In this document: piece by piece, positions 23,601 through 31,236 of the stretch
How the letters are laid out: each line of letters starts with the position of its first letter
How positions within the stretch are numbered: the first letter of the stretch is position 1
Source of the DNA: Candidatus Tectomicrobia bacterium RIFCSPLOWO2_12_FULL_69_37
Lineage (GTDB): Bacteria > UBA8248
NCBI GenBank assembly: GCA_001790955.1
Contig: MGDP01000144.1
Coordinates: 1-41,890 of the forward strand
Length of the DNA: 41,890 bases
Direction: 5' to 3'
Translations under genes and position numbers: made by a program
Notes under the pieces: generated by a model
What the model was told of the DNA's origin: nothing
Seen by the model: only the letters and a program-made list of their open reading frames with translations
Database searches by the model: none

Positions 23601-24610
23601 CCGCCGGTGCCGACCGTCACGATGTCGATCATGGGGAGCTTGACTTGGTAATGGCCCAGCTTCGCGGAGGTGGTGTGGCGGGGCTTGCCGTCCTCGATGA
23701 CGGAGACGTCCGTCGAGGTGCCTCCCGCGTCCAGGGTGATCACCTTGCCGAGTTTGGCCGCCGCGGCGATGGCGGCCCCAGCCAGGGCGCCGGCCGCCGG
23801 TCCGGAGAGGGCGGTGGTGAGGGGCCGGCCAGCGATGGCCTGCACGCTCATCACCCCGCCGTTCGATTTCATCACCAGGAAGGGGGTCTTGGGGGTGAGC
23901 GTCCCGGCTACGCCCCCGCGCGCCCGCTCGATGTACCTCAGGATGATCGGCTTGCACGCGGCGTCCATGAGGGTAGCCAGGGCCCGCTCGTACTCTTGGT
24001 ATTCCGGGAGGACCTCGGAGGAGAGGGAGACGCAGCAGCCGGGGAATTCCTCCCGGAAGATCTCGCGGACGCGGCGCTCATGGGAGGGGTTGGCGTAGGC
24101 GTGGAGGAGGCAGACGCCCACCGCCGCCACCCGCATCTCCCGCAGGCGCCGCGCGGCCCGGGCTACGCCTCTCTCGTCGAGGGGACGGAGCTCCCGGCCC
24201 CTGAAATCCATCCGCCCCCGCACCTCGAGCACCCGGTCGACCGGAACGAGGCGGGGAGGCTTCACCCAGAAGAAGGAGTTCCCGTAGCCGTCCGGCACGC
24301 TCTGGCGGGCGATTTCGAGAAGGAAGCGGAAGCCCCCGTTCACGATCAGGCCCATGTTGTGGTCTTCACGCTCGAGGAGGGCGTTGGTGGCCACAGTGGT
24401 CCCGTGGACGAAGGTGTGGACCTGCCCGGGGGTGGCGCCCGCCTCCCGGAGGATCTCCCGGATGGCGGACTGAAGGGCTTGGGAGGGATCGGACGGTGTG
24501 GAGGGGACCTTCGAGGAGAAGATGGTCCCGTCGGTTGAACGGACGGCCACGACGTCGGTGAAGGTACCCCCCGTGTCCACCCCGATTCGGAACAGCGGGT
24601 CGTTCTGCAT
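20669..24610 (-). CDS. Fused hydantoinase/oxoprolinase (HyuA-HyuB type)
   Basis: A 1313-residue protein from ATG 24610; the longer frame upstream has no homology. Residues 1 to about 690 are HyuA: F-R-I-G-V-D-T-G-G-T-F-T-D-V at the start (ATP-binding phosphate loop), H-G-T-T-V-A-T-N-A-L-L-E-R, T-L-D-A-G-G-T-S-T-D-V and V-G-T-G-G-G-S-I-A-W-V. From about residue 700 the HyuB domain begins (P-V-V-Q-E-I-V-E-G-A, R-T-A-R-S-P-L-I-R-D-M-H-D-Y). This fused layout is known from 5-oxoprolinases of about 1290 residues; separate relatives hydrolyse N-methylhydantoin or carboxylate acetone. ATP-dependent opening of a five-membered cyclic amide is likely. The last 41 residues hold 17 Lys/Arg, unusual for the family. 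First gene of a four-gene operon, divergent from the Nup-type transporter. Confidence 0.92.
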   Translation of the reverse strand: MQNDPLFRIGVDTGGTFTDVVAVRSTDGTIFSSKVPSTPSDPSQALQSAIREILREAGATPGQVHTFVHGTTVATNALLEREDHNMGLIVNGGFRFLLEIARQSVPDGYGNSFFWVKPPRLVPVDRVLEVRGRMDFRGRELRPLDERGVARAARRLREMRVAAVGVCLLHAYANPSHERRVREIFREEFPGCCVSLSSEVLPEYQEYERALATLMDAACKPIILRYIERARGGVAGTLTPKTPFLVMKSNGGVMSVQAIAGRPLTTALSGPAAGALAGAAIAAAAKLGKVITLDAGGTSTDVSVIEDGKPRHTTSAKLGHYQVKLPMIDIVTVGTGGGSIAWVNPEGRLRVGPRSAGADPGPMCYGKGGGEPTVTDAELLLGRLPTSLVGGGIPLDRAKAEEGVRRLAGPQGLSPVEAARGIVEVAAWNQALAIRQMTVNRGKDPREYALLAFGGAGPLMAADIAEVLGIREIVVPAQPGCGSAVGLVEVDLRNDYVRTHITRLDEAKPKALERDFQRMEAEAQDDLAKEEIPPARRRFLRSADMRYFGEGQEMTVELPAEGGFARSLSRSASFFHAAYRAQFGFNYENHTPVEIVNLRLTAVGELERHPRRRVGSSGGPERARKGARPVYFAGQGYVSTPLYDRGRLGLGDRVQGPCVIEEFGSTTVVPPGAGCRVDKWNNLRIQLAPKAKTASQETASPVVQEIVEGALYAAEREMEDLVERTARSPLIRDMHDYRVGLFDVKGRKLTGRSYSAVVDPVLKNWPLEDIHAGDVFLWNDIYLAEGGIGHLPDLCSCVPIFHYGKLSAFALVFGHHDDVGGMVPGSLPTNATDVFQEGILVPPIKLYDRGVRNEAVYKVIFRNSRLGEHLQADIDAEISACRAGGARLVELFERFGRETVNGCFEALLDKCERTIREELISKIKDGTYAWEDYIESDGVENGRRHTLKLKMTKRNGRLRLDFRGTSPQAKGPINWPGDYAEGAFLKKWIGPILRNLADSYDRMFEIDVNEGICRLMDVQFPEPGTLITPVFPAPTNMRTFTILRLLSLFCGVLGVATGGRMPADQETIRYWGVHGHGPGGKFFLFREILGGGSGGRPWGDGVDVIHVVPNSRNLPAEFSESRFPVRVERLGLAPDSGGPGKCRGGLGYFKEFRILCDCEALSNADRSIIPPWGVNRGMAGGLYGITLNPGTSRERVVPALSNRVPVKKGDIVRVVTTGGGGWGDPLERETELVRQDVLWGKVTREGARRDYGVVIGKGEDAPVDAAATEKQRSLLKKKRGRKRPFFDRSVRPTNSRSNTSVKRAVSRRGRARR

Positions 24611-24915
24611 CGGCGCTCCTGGCCTGGATTCTGGGTGGCGCTCTGGGACCTTCCCTGGAGCGGGGAGGCCCTCCGCTCCCGCGGACGGGAGAGCCAACTG
24701 TAAAAGATCGAGGGGAAAAAGAAAACGCGCCGGGCCGGATGGATTTACCCCCGTCCCGGGGGATCGGATATACTCCGCTGGGGGTGCGGGTTCCAATAGG
24801 AGATGCCGGTTTATTTCATCGAATTTCGCTTGGCAGGCCGGATGCAAATCTAGTCAAAGAAGGGGCACCACGAAGCGGGGCAGGGTGACTGCCTGACGCG
24901 AGGGAGTGGAGTGCC
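24611..24915. other. Divergent promoter region, hydantoinase operon versus Nup-type transporter
   Basis: 305 bp between divergent starts. The part from 24770 to 24870 is AT-richer and contains TATACT (24768-24773) and a short perfect dyad CGAATTTCG. No confident -35/-10 pair could be assigned for either direction. The shared control region argues that transporter and degradation genes respond to the same signal. Confidence 0.45.
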
Positions 24916-25863
24916 GTGTCGTTGGGATTTGTTTTCGACATCTCGCTGCTCCAGCTGACCATGGTCATGATGGCCCCCCTGATCATCGCCTGCCTGGGCG
25001 AGATCATCATCGAGCGGTCCGGCATCTTGAATGTGGGCATCGAGGGCATCGTGACCGTGGGCTCGGTGGCGGGCTTTCTGGGCACCTTCATGATGGGCAG
25101 CCCAGTGCTGGGCTGCCTGACCGCGATGATGGCCGGCGGCATCCTCTCGCTCTTGCTCGCCTATTTCGCCATCTCGATGCGGGCGAACCAGATCGTGGTC
25201 GGGCTGGGGATCTTCGTCCTGGGACTCGGCCTCTCGCCCCTTTCCTATCGTCTCGCCGTCGGGGTCGTCCAATCCCCGCCCCAGATCAAAACCCTCTCCG
25301 GGGTCCCCGTCCCCCTCCTGGGGAATATCCCCTATGTGGGGGAGGTCCTGTTCCGCCAGAACATCCTGGTTTACCTGACGTATTTCCTGGTGGCGGCGGT
25401 CGCCTTCTTCCTTTTCAAGACCCCCCTGGGGCTGCGGCTGCGCTCCTGCGGGGAGAACCCCCGGGCGGCCGATTCGCTCGGCATCAACGTGACGGCGATG
25501 CGCTACGGGGCGTGCGTCGTGGGGGGGTTCTTCCTCGGGCTGGCGGGCGCCTACCTGCCCCTCCTCATCACGGGCACCTTCACCGACAACCTGGTGAACG
25601 GGCGGGGCTGGCTGGCCCTTATGCTGGTCATCTTCGGGCGTTGGATGCCGCTGTGGGCCTTCCTGGGCGCGCTGCTGTTCGCCTACGTGGACGCCTTCCA
25701 GTTCAAGGTCAGTTCGCTGCCCCAGATGGCCAAGGCCGTTCCGCCCCAGTTCCTCCTCATGCTCCCCTATGTGTTCGCCATGCTCGTCCTGGTCAAGGTC
25801 GCGAGCGGGGCCGAAGCGCCCAGAGCCCTGACCCGCCCCTATGACCGGGAGTCGAGGGAATGA
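24916..25863 (+). CDS. Nucleoside-type ABC transporter permease (NupQ/YufQ-like)
   Basis: A 315-residue membrane permease starting at GTG 24916 (S-L-G-F-V-F-D). About eight hydrophobic helices. Conserved marks of the BMP-type permease family are G-E-I-I-I-E-R-S-G-I-L-N-V-G-I-E-G near the N-terminus, the loop L-R-L-R-S-C-G-E-N-P-R-A-A-D-S-L-G-I and G-R-G-W-L-A-L-M-L-V-I-F-G-R-W. Such permeases import nucleosides, purines and other heterocycles in the families characterised so far. The stop overlaps the ATPase start (ATGA). Its gene is divergent from the hydantoinase operon, which makes a purine breakdown product or other cyclic ureide an attractive substrate. Confidence 0.92.
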   Translation: MSLGFVFDISLLQLTMVMMAPLIIACLGEIIIERSGILNVGIEGIVTVGSVAGFLGTFMMGSPVLGCLTAMMAGGILSLLLAYFAISMRANQIVVGLGIFVLGLGLSPLSYRLAVGVVQSPPQIKTLSGVPVPLLGNIPYVGEVLFRQNILVYLTYFLVAAVAFFLFKTPLGLRLRSCGENPRAADSLGINVTAMRYGACVVGGFFLGLAGAYLPLLITGTFTDNLVNGRGWLALMLVIFGRWMPLWAFLGALLFAYVDAFQFKVSSLPQMAKAVPPQFLLMLPYVFAMLVLVKVASGAEAPRALTRPYDRESRE

Positions 25864-27404
25864 GCGCCGCCCCGCCCCGCGTCGAGATGCGGGGGATCTG
25901 CAAGCGCTTCGGCGAGGTGGTCGCCCTCGACCGCGTCGACCTCGAGGCGGCGAAGGGGGAGATCCACGCCCTCCTCGGGGAGAACGGCGCGGGCAAGACC
26001 ACCATCATGAACATCCTGAGCGGCCTCTACCGCTCGGACGCGGGCGAGATCCGCGTCGACGGCCGCCCGGCGCCAATCCGCTCCCCCAAGGACGCCATCG
26101 GCTTCCGCATCGGCATGGTGCACCAGCACGTGGAGCTGATCGGCAACTTCACGGCCCTGGAGAACATCCTGCTCGGCCACGAGGGCACGGGCTGGGTGCT
26201 GCGGGCGGAGAGCCAGCGGGGCGCGGTGGAGGAGGTCGCTTCCCGCTACGGCCTCTCCGTGCCCTTGAACGAGCGGGTCAAGGCTCTGCCGGTCGGTATC
26301 CAGCAGAAGATTGAGATCCTCAAGGCGCTCTACCGGGGGGCTGACATCCTCATCTTGGACGAGCCGACCACCATGCTCACCCCCCAGGAGGTGGACGCGC
26401 TCTTCGCCACCATCCGGAAAATCGCCGAGGGAGGTCTCACGGTCATCTTCATCACCCACAAGATCAAGGAAGTGCTCGCGAACTCCGACCGGATCACCGT
26501 ATTCCGGGGAGGGTGCAGGGTGGGGACGGTGCGGCGGCCGGAAGCGAGCCGCGAGCTTCTCGTCCAGATGATGGTGGGCGAGAGGGAGTTCCCCGCCGGC
26601 GCGGGCCGGCCCGGCGCGGTCGCCTCCTCCTCCGCGGGACCACCCGCCCTCTCCGTGCGCGATCTTTCCTTGAGAAACGCGGACATTCATCTCCTGAAGG
26701 ATGTATCCTTCGACGTTCCCGCTGGCGCGATCGTCGGCTTGGCGGGGGTGTCGGGGAACGGCCAGCGCGAGCTCGCCGAGGCGATCGCGGGCCTTCTCCC
26801 CGTCCAGGCCGGCGAGGTCACGATACGCGGCCGCTCGGTCGAGAAGCTGACCGTCGCCGCCCGGATCGCCCTGGGCCTCGTTTTGATCCCCCAGAACCGG
26901 ATCGACGAGGGGATTCTCCCGTCCCTCTCCCTGGCCGAGAACTTCGTGCTGGGTCTCCATCCCTACATCTTCAAGCGATCGGGCTTCTTCGAGCAGGGGA
27001 CCGCCCACGAGATGGCCCGGATCGCCATTCGCGACTACAATGTCCTCACCCGCAACGAGCGCGTGCCCTCGGCCCATCTCTCGGGGGGCAATATCCAGAA
27101 GGTGATCGTGGCTCGGGCCATGGCACTTTTCCGCGCCATCGGGGGAGGAATCCTGATCGCCAACAACCCGACCCGCGGCCTGGACATCATGGCCGCCGCC
27201 TTCGTCCATGCCCGCTTCCGGGAGGTCCGCGAGGGGGGAGGCGGCGTCCTGCTCATCTCGGAGGACCTGGACGAGCTTTGCTCGATCTGCGACCGGATCC
27301 TGGTCATCCACTCGGGCGAGATCCTGGGCGGCTTCGATGGCCCCGACTACGATGTGTACCGCATCGGGGAGCTCATGGCTGGCGTGCGGAGAAGGCAGCC
27401 GTGA
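25860..27404 (+). CDS. Nucleoside-type ABC transporter ATPase, two ABC domains (NupO/YufO-like)
   Basis: A 514-residue protein with two fused ABC domains, the normal layout for the family. Domain 1 has Walker A G-E-N-G-A-G-K-T-T near residue 40, signature-region L-P-V-G-I-Q-Q-K (replacing L-S-G-G-Q) and Walker B L-I-L-D-E-P-T-T. Domain 2 starts near residue 260; its Walker A, G-V-S-G-N-G-Q-R-E, lacks the Lys, its signature is intact as L-S-G-G-N-I-Q-K, and Walker B ends in I-A-N-N-P-T-R-G-L-D with Asn instead of Asp. This pairing, with ATP sites shared across the domains, is usual for sugar and nucleoside importers. It overlaps the upstream permease by 4 bp and the downstream permease by 1 bp. 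Confidence 0.94.
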   Translation: MSAAPPRVEMRGICKRFGEVVALDRVDLEAAKGEIHALLGENGAGKTTIMNILSGLYRSDAGEIRVDGRPAPIRSPKDAIGFRIGMVHQHVELIGNFTALENILLGHEGTGWVLRAESQRGAVEEVASRYGLSVPLNERVKALPVGIQQKIEILKALYRGADILILDEPTTMLTPQEVDALFATIRKIAEGGLTVIFITHKIKEVLANSDRITVFRGGCRVGTVRRPEASRELLVQMMVGEREFPAGAGRPGAVASSSAGPPALSVRDLSLRNADIHLLKDVSFDVPAGAIVGLAGVSGNGQRELAEAIAGLLPVQAGEVTIRGRSVEKLTVAARIALGLVLIPQNRIDEGILPSLSLAENFVLGLHPYIFKRSGFFEQGTAHEMARIAIRDYNVLTRNERVPSAHLSGGNIQKVIVARAMALFRAIGGGILIANNPTRGLDIMAAAFVHARFREVREGGGGVLLISEDLDELCSICDRILVIHSGEILGGFDGPDYDVYRIGELMAGVRRRQP

Positions 27405-28468
27405 TGAAGGGCGCCTGGTCGGAGGAAGACCGTCGGCACGCGGCCGCGCTGGCCGCCACCTACGCGGCCGCGGCAGCCTTGGCGCTCCTGGCGGCGGCGC
27501 TGTTCATCCTCGCCTTCGGCGGCAGCATCCGCGTCGCGTTCGCGACGGTTCTTCAAGCCTCCCTGGGCACATGGGGCGGGTTCGCCCAGACCCTGAACAA
27601 GTTCTGCCCATTGCTGCTGGGTTCTCTCGCTGTCGCTTTTGGCATGCGGGGGGGGCACTTCAACATCGGGGTGGACGGCCAGATCTACGCCGGGGCCATA
27701 GGGATGGCCGCGGTCGCCTTCGGCCTCGAGGGCCTGAACCTTCCCTGGCCGGTCTTTGTCCCCCTCGGGATCCTGGGAGGGGTCTTAGCCGGGGCGTTCT
27801 GGGGGCTCATACCGGGCGTTCTGCGCGTCCGCTACCGCGTGAGCGAGATCTTCGTCACCGTCATGTTGAACTTCGTCGCCCTGTACCTGGTGGACTACCT
27901 GGCGAACGGCCCCTGGAACGACCCCCTCGCCGGGGACGCCATCACGGTCCCGATCCCCAAGTCCGCCGTGCTCCCGCAGATGCTCCCGAAATCCGGGGGT
28001 CACATGGGCCCGCTCATCGCCCTCGCCGCCGCCGCGGGGATCTACTTCATGATGTCCAGGACCATCATCGGCTACGAGATACGCGCCGTGGGCGACAACC
28101 CGACGGCGGCCCGGTTCGGCGGGATCAACATCAACCGGATCACCCTCGTCATCATGCCGGTCTGCGGGGCCCTCTCCGGCCTGGCGGGCGCGATCGAGGT
28201 GTCCGGCTTCCACCAGACCCTGCTCCTCGGGCTCACCGGCCCCACCGGCGCGCCCAACTACGGCGCGATGAGCATCCTGATCGCCGTCATCGGCCGGCGC
28301 CATCCCTTGGGCGTCATCCTCGCGGCCGCCGTGTTCGCCATCCTGATGGTGGGCTCGGACTCGCTCCAGCGGAGCATCGGCCTGCCCGGCTCCGCCGTGT
28401 TCGTCTTTCAGGCCATCATCGTCCTGACGGTTCTCTACGTGGAGGCCAGGCGCCAGTTATCCACCTGA
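27404..28468 (+). CDS. Nucleoside-type ABC transporter permease (NupP/YufP-like)
   Basis: A 354-residue permease from ATG 27404, whose A is the last base of the ATPase stop (TGATG); a GTG one codon earlier is also in frame. The N-terminal helix is followed by L-L-L-G-S-L-A-V-A-F-G-M-R-G-G-H-F-N-I-G-V-D-G-Q, close to the N-I-G-x-E-G-Q motif of this permease class. I-G-Y-E-I-R-A-V-G-D-N-P-T-A-A-R-F-G-G-I matches the ATPase-contact loop, and N-Y-G-A-M-S-I-L-I-A-V-I-G follows. Partner of the NupQ-like protein. No BMP-type binding lipoprotein is encoded beside the three genes. Convergent with the crotonase gene, 54 bp apart. Confidence 0.93.
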   Translation: MKGAWSEEDRRHAAALAATYAAAAALALLAAALFILAFGGSIRVAFATVLQASLGTWGGFAQTLNKFCPLLLGSLAVAFGMRGGHFNIGVDGQIYAGAIGMAAVAFGLEGLNLPWPVFVPLGILGGVLAGAFWGLIPGVLRVRYRVSEIFVTVMLNFVALYLVDYLANGPWNDPLAGDAITVPIPKSAVLPQMLPKSGGHMGPLIALAAAAGIYFMMSRTIIGYEIRAVGDNPTAARFGGININRITLVIMPVCGALSGLAGAIEVSGFHQTLLLGLTGPTGAPNYGAMSILIAVIGRRHPLGVILAAAVFAILMVGSDSLQRSIGLPGSAVFVFQAIIVLTVLYVEARRQLST

Positions 28469-28522
28469 GGCGGAAGTGGTGATCCAGGTATCCGGCGGGA
28501 GATCGCTAAATCGGGTTGGCTT

Positions 28523-29317
28523 TCAGCTGCCAAGGAAATTCGGCTTCCGCTTTTCCATGAACGCCGTTCTTCCCTCGATGTAGTCCCGGCTGTCGAAGCA
28601 AGTCTTCACCATTCGGCTGATCGCCCCGAAGTCTCGGCTGGAAGGATCCTTGAGGGTCTCGCCAATGGTGAATTTCGCAGCCTTGACCGACAGGGGGGCG
28701 TTCGATGCGATCGTGGTTGCAAGCTCCCGGGCAGTCTCTTCGAGCTTGCCCGCGGGCACGACACGGTTGACGAGCCCGATCCGGAGCGCCTCCTCGGCAG
28801 ACAGGCGCCTCGCGGAGAAGGCGATCTCCTTGGCGAAGGCAGGGCCGACCAGGTCCACGAGCTGCTTCATGGCCTCGTAGCCGTAGGCGATGCCCAGGCG
28901 GGCGGCGGGCACGCCGAGCTGGGCGTCCTCCGAGGCGATGCGGATGTCCGCGTTGAGGGCGACGGTCAGGCCTCCGCCAAGGCAGTAGCCCCGGATCATG
29001 GCAATGAGGGGCTTGTCGAGGTCGGCGAGCCGCTGCCGCGCCCCGGACAGGGTGGCGGAATATTGCTCGATCTGCTGGGCGTTGCTCCGCTTCTCGTCGA
29101 ATTGGGAGATGTCCGCCCCCGCCACGAAGGCCTTGTCGCCGGCCCCCTTCATGACGACGACCCGGACCGAATGGTCCTGCTGGAACTCTTCGACGATCAT
29201 GGCGATGGCTTCCCACATCTCGAGGGAGAGCGCGTTCCGCCGCTCCGGGTTGTTGAAGGTCATCCACCCGATCCCGTCCTCGACCTCGGCGATCATCTTG
29301 TCCGTGTTGAGTTGCAT
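28523..29317 (-). CDS. Enoyl-CoA hydratase/isomerase (crotonase) family protein
   Basis: A 264-residue crotonase-fold protein from ATG 29317 after GAGG. The oxyanion-hole elements are present: F-V-A-G-A-D-I-S-Q-F and I-R-G-Y-C-L-G-G-G. In classical hydratases the next residues supply two catalytic Glu (G-G-G-x-E-L and Q-P-E); here they read G-G-G-L-T-V and V-P-A-A-R, so both are missing. The CoA-binding fold is therefore safe, but simple hydration is doubtful; decarboxylases, hydrolases and ring-cleaving members of the superfamily are alternatives. Downstream of a class III CoA-transferase on the same strand (43 bp gap), suggesting that the CoA ester made there is used here. Confidence 0.9.
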   Translation of the reverse strand: MQLNTDKMIAEVEDGIGWMTFNNPERRNALSLEMWEAIAMIVEEFQQDHSVRVVVMKGAGDKAFVAGADISQFDEKRSNAQQIEQYSATLSGARQRLADLDKPLIAMIRGYCLGGGLTVALNADIRIASEDAQLGVPAARLGIAYGYEAMKQLVDLVGPAFAKEIAFSARRLSAEEALRIGLVNRVVPAGKLEETARELATTIASNAPLSVKAAKFTIGETLKDPSSRDFGAISRMVKTCFDSRDYIEGRTAFMEKRKPNFLGS

Positions 29318-29360
29318 CGGTCCGCCTCGCTGGAAAGTCGCTGCCCCATGCAGCCCCGCC

Positions 29361-30530
29361 TCATACGACTCCGATGTCGCGCAACCGCTGGATTTCCTGC
29401 GGACTGTACCCGATTGACGCGAGAATCTCGTCCGTGTGCTCCCCGAGCTCCGGGGTAGGGTTTCTCTTGCGCTGGGGGGTCCGGCTCAGCTTGACGGCCT
29501 GGCCGACGACTTTGATCGGGCCGAGGACGGGGTGAAAGATTTCGGGGTCCATGTTCAGGGTCCGGACCTGAGGATCTGCGAACGTCTGATCGACAGTATG
29601 AATGGGCCCGCAGGGAATGCCCTCGGCGTTCAGGATTTCGATCCACTCCTTGCTCGTCTTCCGGCGGATGTGCCCGCCGATGATGGCGTTGAGGGCGTCC
29701 CGGTTCTTCGTGCGTGTTTCCTTTTCGGCGTAGTCCGGATGCTCGGTCAGCTCCGGCACGCCGAGCGCGTTGGCGAGGCGTTTCCACAGGCGTGGGCTGC
29801 CGGCCTGGATGTTGATCCGGCCGTCCGTGGTCTCGAAGACCCCGGTAGGGATGAGGGTCGGGTGGTTGTTGCCCGCCTGCTTAGGCACTTCGCCCTTGAT
29901 GAGGTAGCGGGCCGCCTGCAGGTCCATCATCTGGATCTGGGCTTCCAAGAGTGAGGTGTGGACCCATTGCCCCTCTCCGGAGACCTCGCGCTCCAGCAGG
30001 GCGAGCAGGATGCCCTGAGCGAGCAGCATTCCGGCGGAGAGGTCCGCTATCGGGACGCCCACGCGCATGGGGCCCCGCCCGGGCTCGCCGGTCACCGACA
30101 TGAGGCCGCCTAGGCCTTGAGCGATCTGATCCAGACCGGGCCGGTCGGAATAGGGCCCGGTCTGTCCGAAGCCGGAGATGCTCCCGTAGACGATCCGGGA
30201 ATTCACCTTCCAGACGGACTCGTAGTCGACGCCGAGCCGGTGCTTCACCCGGGGGCGGAAGTTCTCGACGATGACGTCGGCTCCCTTCGCCAGGGAGAAG
30301 AATATCTTCTTCCCCTCCTCGGCCTTGAGGTTGAGCGTCAGGCTGCGCTTGTTACGATGGAGGTTCATGGATTCATAGCTGTGGCGGTCGCCACCCATCA
30401 AATCGGCGCCCACCGAGGCGGGCTGCTCGATCCGGATGACGTCGGCCCCCCAGTCCGCGAGTTGCCGGACCGCCGTCGGGCCCGATCGGGCCTGTGTCAG
30501 GTCGAGAACCTTGAAGCGTGAGAGTGGCAT
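29361..30530 (-). CDS. Class III (CaiB/BaiF) CoA-transferase
   Basis: A 389-residue protein from ATG 30530 (M-P-L-S-R-F-K-V-L-D-L-T), chosen because family members begin with this strand. Characteristic parts are L-A-D-W-G-A-D-V-I-R-I-E-Q-P, N-L-H-R-N-K-R-S-L-T-L-N-L, D-V-I-V-E-N-F-R-P and V-Y-G-S-I-S-G-F-G-Q-T-G-P. The catalytic Asp that forms the acyl-anhydride is Asp163 in V-P-I-A-D-L-S-A-G. C-terminal E-G-I-P-C-G-P-I is also typical. It transfers CoA between carboxylic acids; the acceptor is unknown. Neighbours are the crotonase downstream and the cupin protein upstream, so a carboxylate activation step followed by CoA-ester chemistry is likely. Confidence 0.94.
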   Translation of the reverse strand: MPLSRFKVLDLTQARSGPTAVRQLADWGADVIRIEQPASVGADLMGGDRHSYESMNLHRNKRSLTLNLKAEEGKKIFFSLAKGADVIVENFRPRVKHRLGVDYESVWKVNSRIVYGSISGFGQTGPYSDRPGLDQIAQGLGGLMSVTGEPGRGPMRVGVPIADLSAGMLLAQGILLALLEREVSGEGQWVHTSLLEAQIQMMDLQAARYLIKGEVPKQAGNNHPTLIPTGVFETTDGRINIQAGSPRLWKRLANALGVPELTEHPDYAEKETRTKNRDALNAIIGGHIRRKTSKEWIEILNAEGIPCGPIHTVDQTFADPQVRTLNMDPEIFHPVLGPIKVVGQAVKLSRTPQRKRNPTPELGEHTDEILASIGYSPQEIQRLRDIGVV

Positions 30531-30626
30531 GTTCACGTGATCTCCGAAGTGCGCTTCGCTAGGGCTTTCCGGCCCCATGGATTCTCCGCGTTCGCCTTGT
30601 GCCGGGAAGCCCTCCGGCGAGGCGGC

Positions 30627-31001
30627 TCATTTTTCCCGCTTGTGGATCTGATCCATCTTCTTGGAGCGCCCGGCCGAGTAGACCATGCAGCCCACCGGAT
30701 AGTGGTAGGGGCCGTGCGGCTCGGTGCCGCCGTAGACGTAGTCGCCGGGCCGGAGGATTTTCCCGGCGACGTGCATCTCTCCTTCAAGCACAAGGGTGCT
30801 GTGGAAATACTCGTGGCTGTGGCGCGGTTCGACGTAGCCAGAGGGGAACTTGACGAGCTTGTCCACCCGCTCCGAGATCTCGTCCGAGCCCTCGGCGATG
30901 ATCTTGACCTGGACGCCGGGGGGATGCCCCAGGAGCTTCGCCCCGTCCCGCCACTCGATCTTACTCGTGTTCACGGCCATGAACTTGGGCGTCGGCTCCA
31001 T
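30627..31001 (-). CDS. Cupin-domain protein
   Basis: A 124-residue single-domain cupin. Start ATG 31001 is preferred because GGAG is 8 nt upstream; an ATG two codons earlier sits too close to it. The cupin core is P-S-G-Y-V-E-P-R-H-S-H-E-Y-F-H-S-T-L-V-L-E-G-E-M-H, with H-x-H and a further His/Glu for metal, then L-R-P-G-D-Y-V-Y-G-G and P-H-G-P-Y. Such proteins act as dioxygenases, isomerases or metal-dependent sensors, often in aromatic or carboxylate catabolism. Its gene ends 96 bp before the CoA-transferase start, and it faces away from the aldo/keto reductase. Confidence 0.85.
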   Translation of the reverse strand: MEPTPKFMAVNTSKIEWRDGAKLLGHPPGVQVKIIAEGSDEISERVDKLVKFPSGYVEPRHSHEYFHSTLVLEGEMHVAGKILRPGDYVYGGTEPHGPYHYPVGCMVYSAGRSKKMDQIHKREK

Positions 31002-31171
31002 GCGCATTTCTCCTTCGTCTCGGCAAGAAGAGGGCGGATTCGGCGTTTCCCAGCGGCCCCATCGGGTGGCGGATCTTAGCACAAGAAAATCTCGCCTGTC
31101 CCGGAGGGGTATCTTCCTGCGAAGGCCCCCGGAAAACCGGGCTGGCTACTACGAAACACCCCGGGGAGTGG

Positions 31172-31177
31172 TACAAT
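31172..31177 (+). promoter_or_regulatory. Possible -10 box upstream of the aldo/keto reductase
   Basis: TACAAT, five of six matches to TATAAT, lies 60 bp before the ATG at 31237 in the 235-bp divergent gap after the cupin gene. No convincing -35 stands 16-18 bp upstream, so the promoter is unproven. The perfect CCCCGGGG dyad at 31160-31167 lies just before it. Confidence 0.35.
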
Positions 31178-31236
31178 CGCCGAGCCGACTGAAAAACCGC
31201 GAACAGGGATCGTTCTGTCTTCTTCAAGGAGAGCCG

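Noticed and set aside
21776-24538. Plus-strand open frame of 920 codons opposite the hydantoinase
   Set aside because: It is antisense to a recognised protein and has no domain features; high GC content makes long antisense frames common here.
26700-27300. Degenerate Walker A and Walker B in the second ABC domain as a sign of a dying gene
   Set aside because: Loss of the Lys and changes in the second domain are normal in this transporter class.
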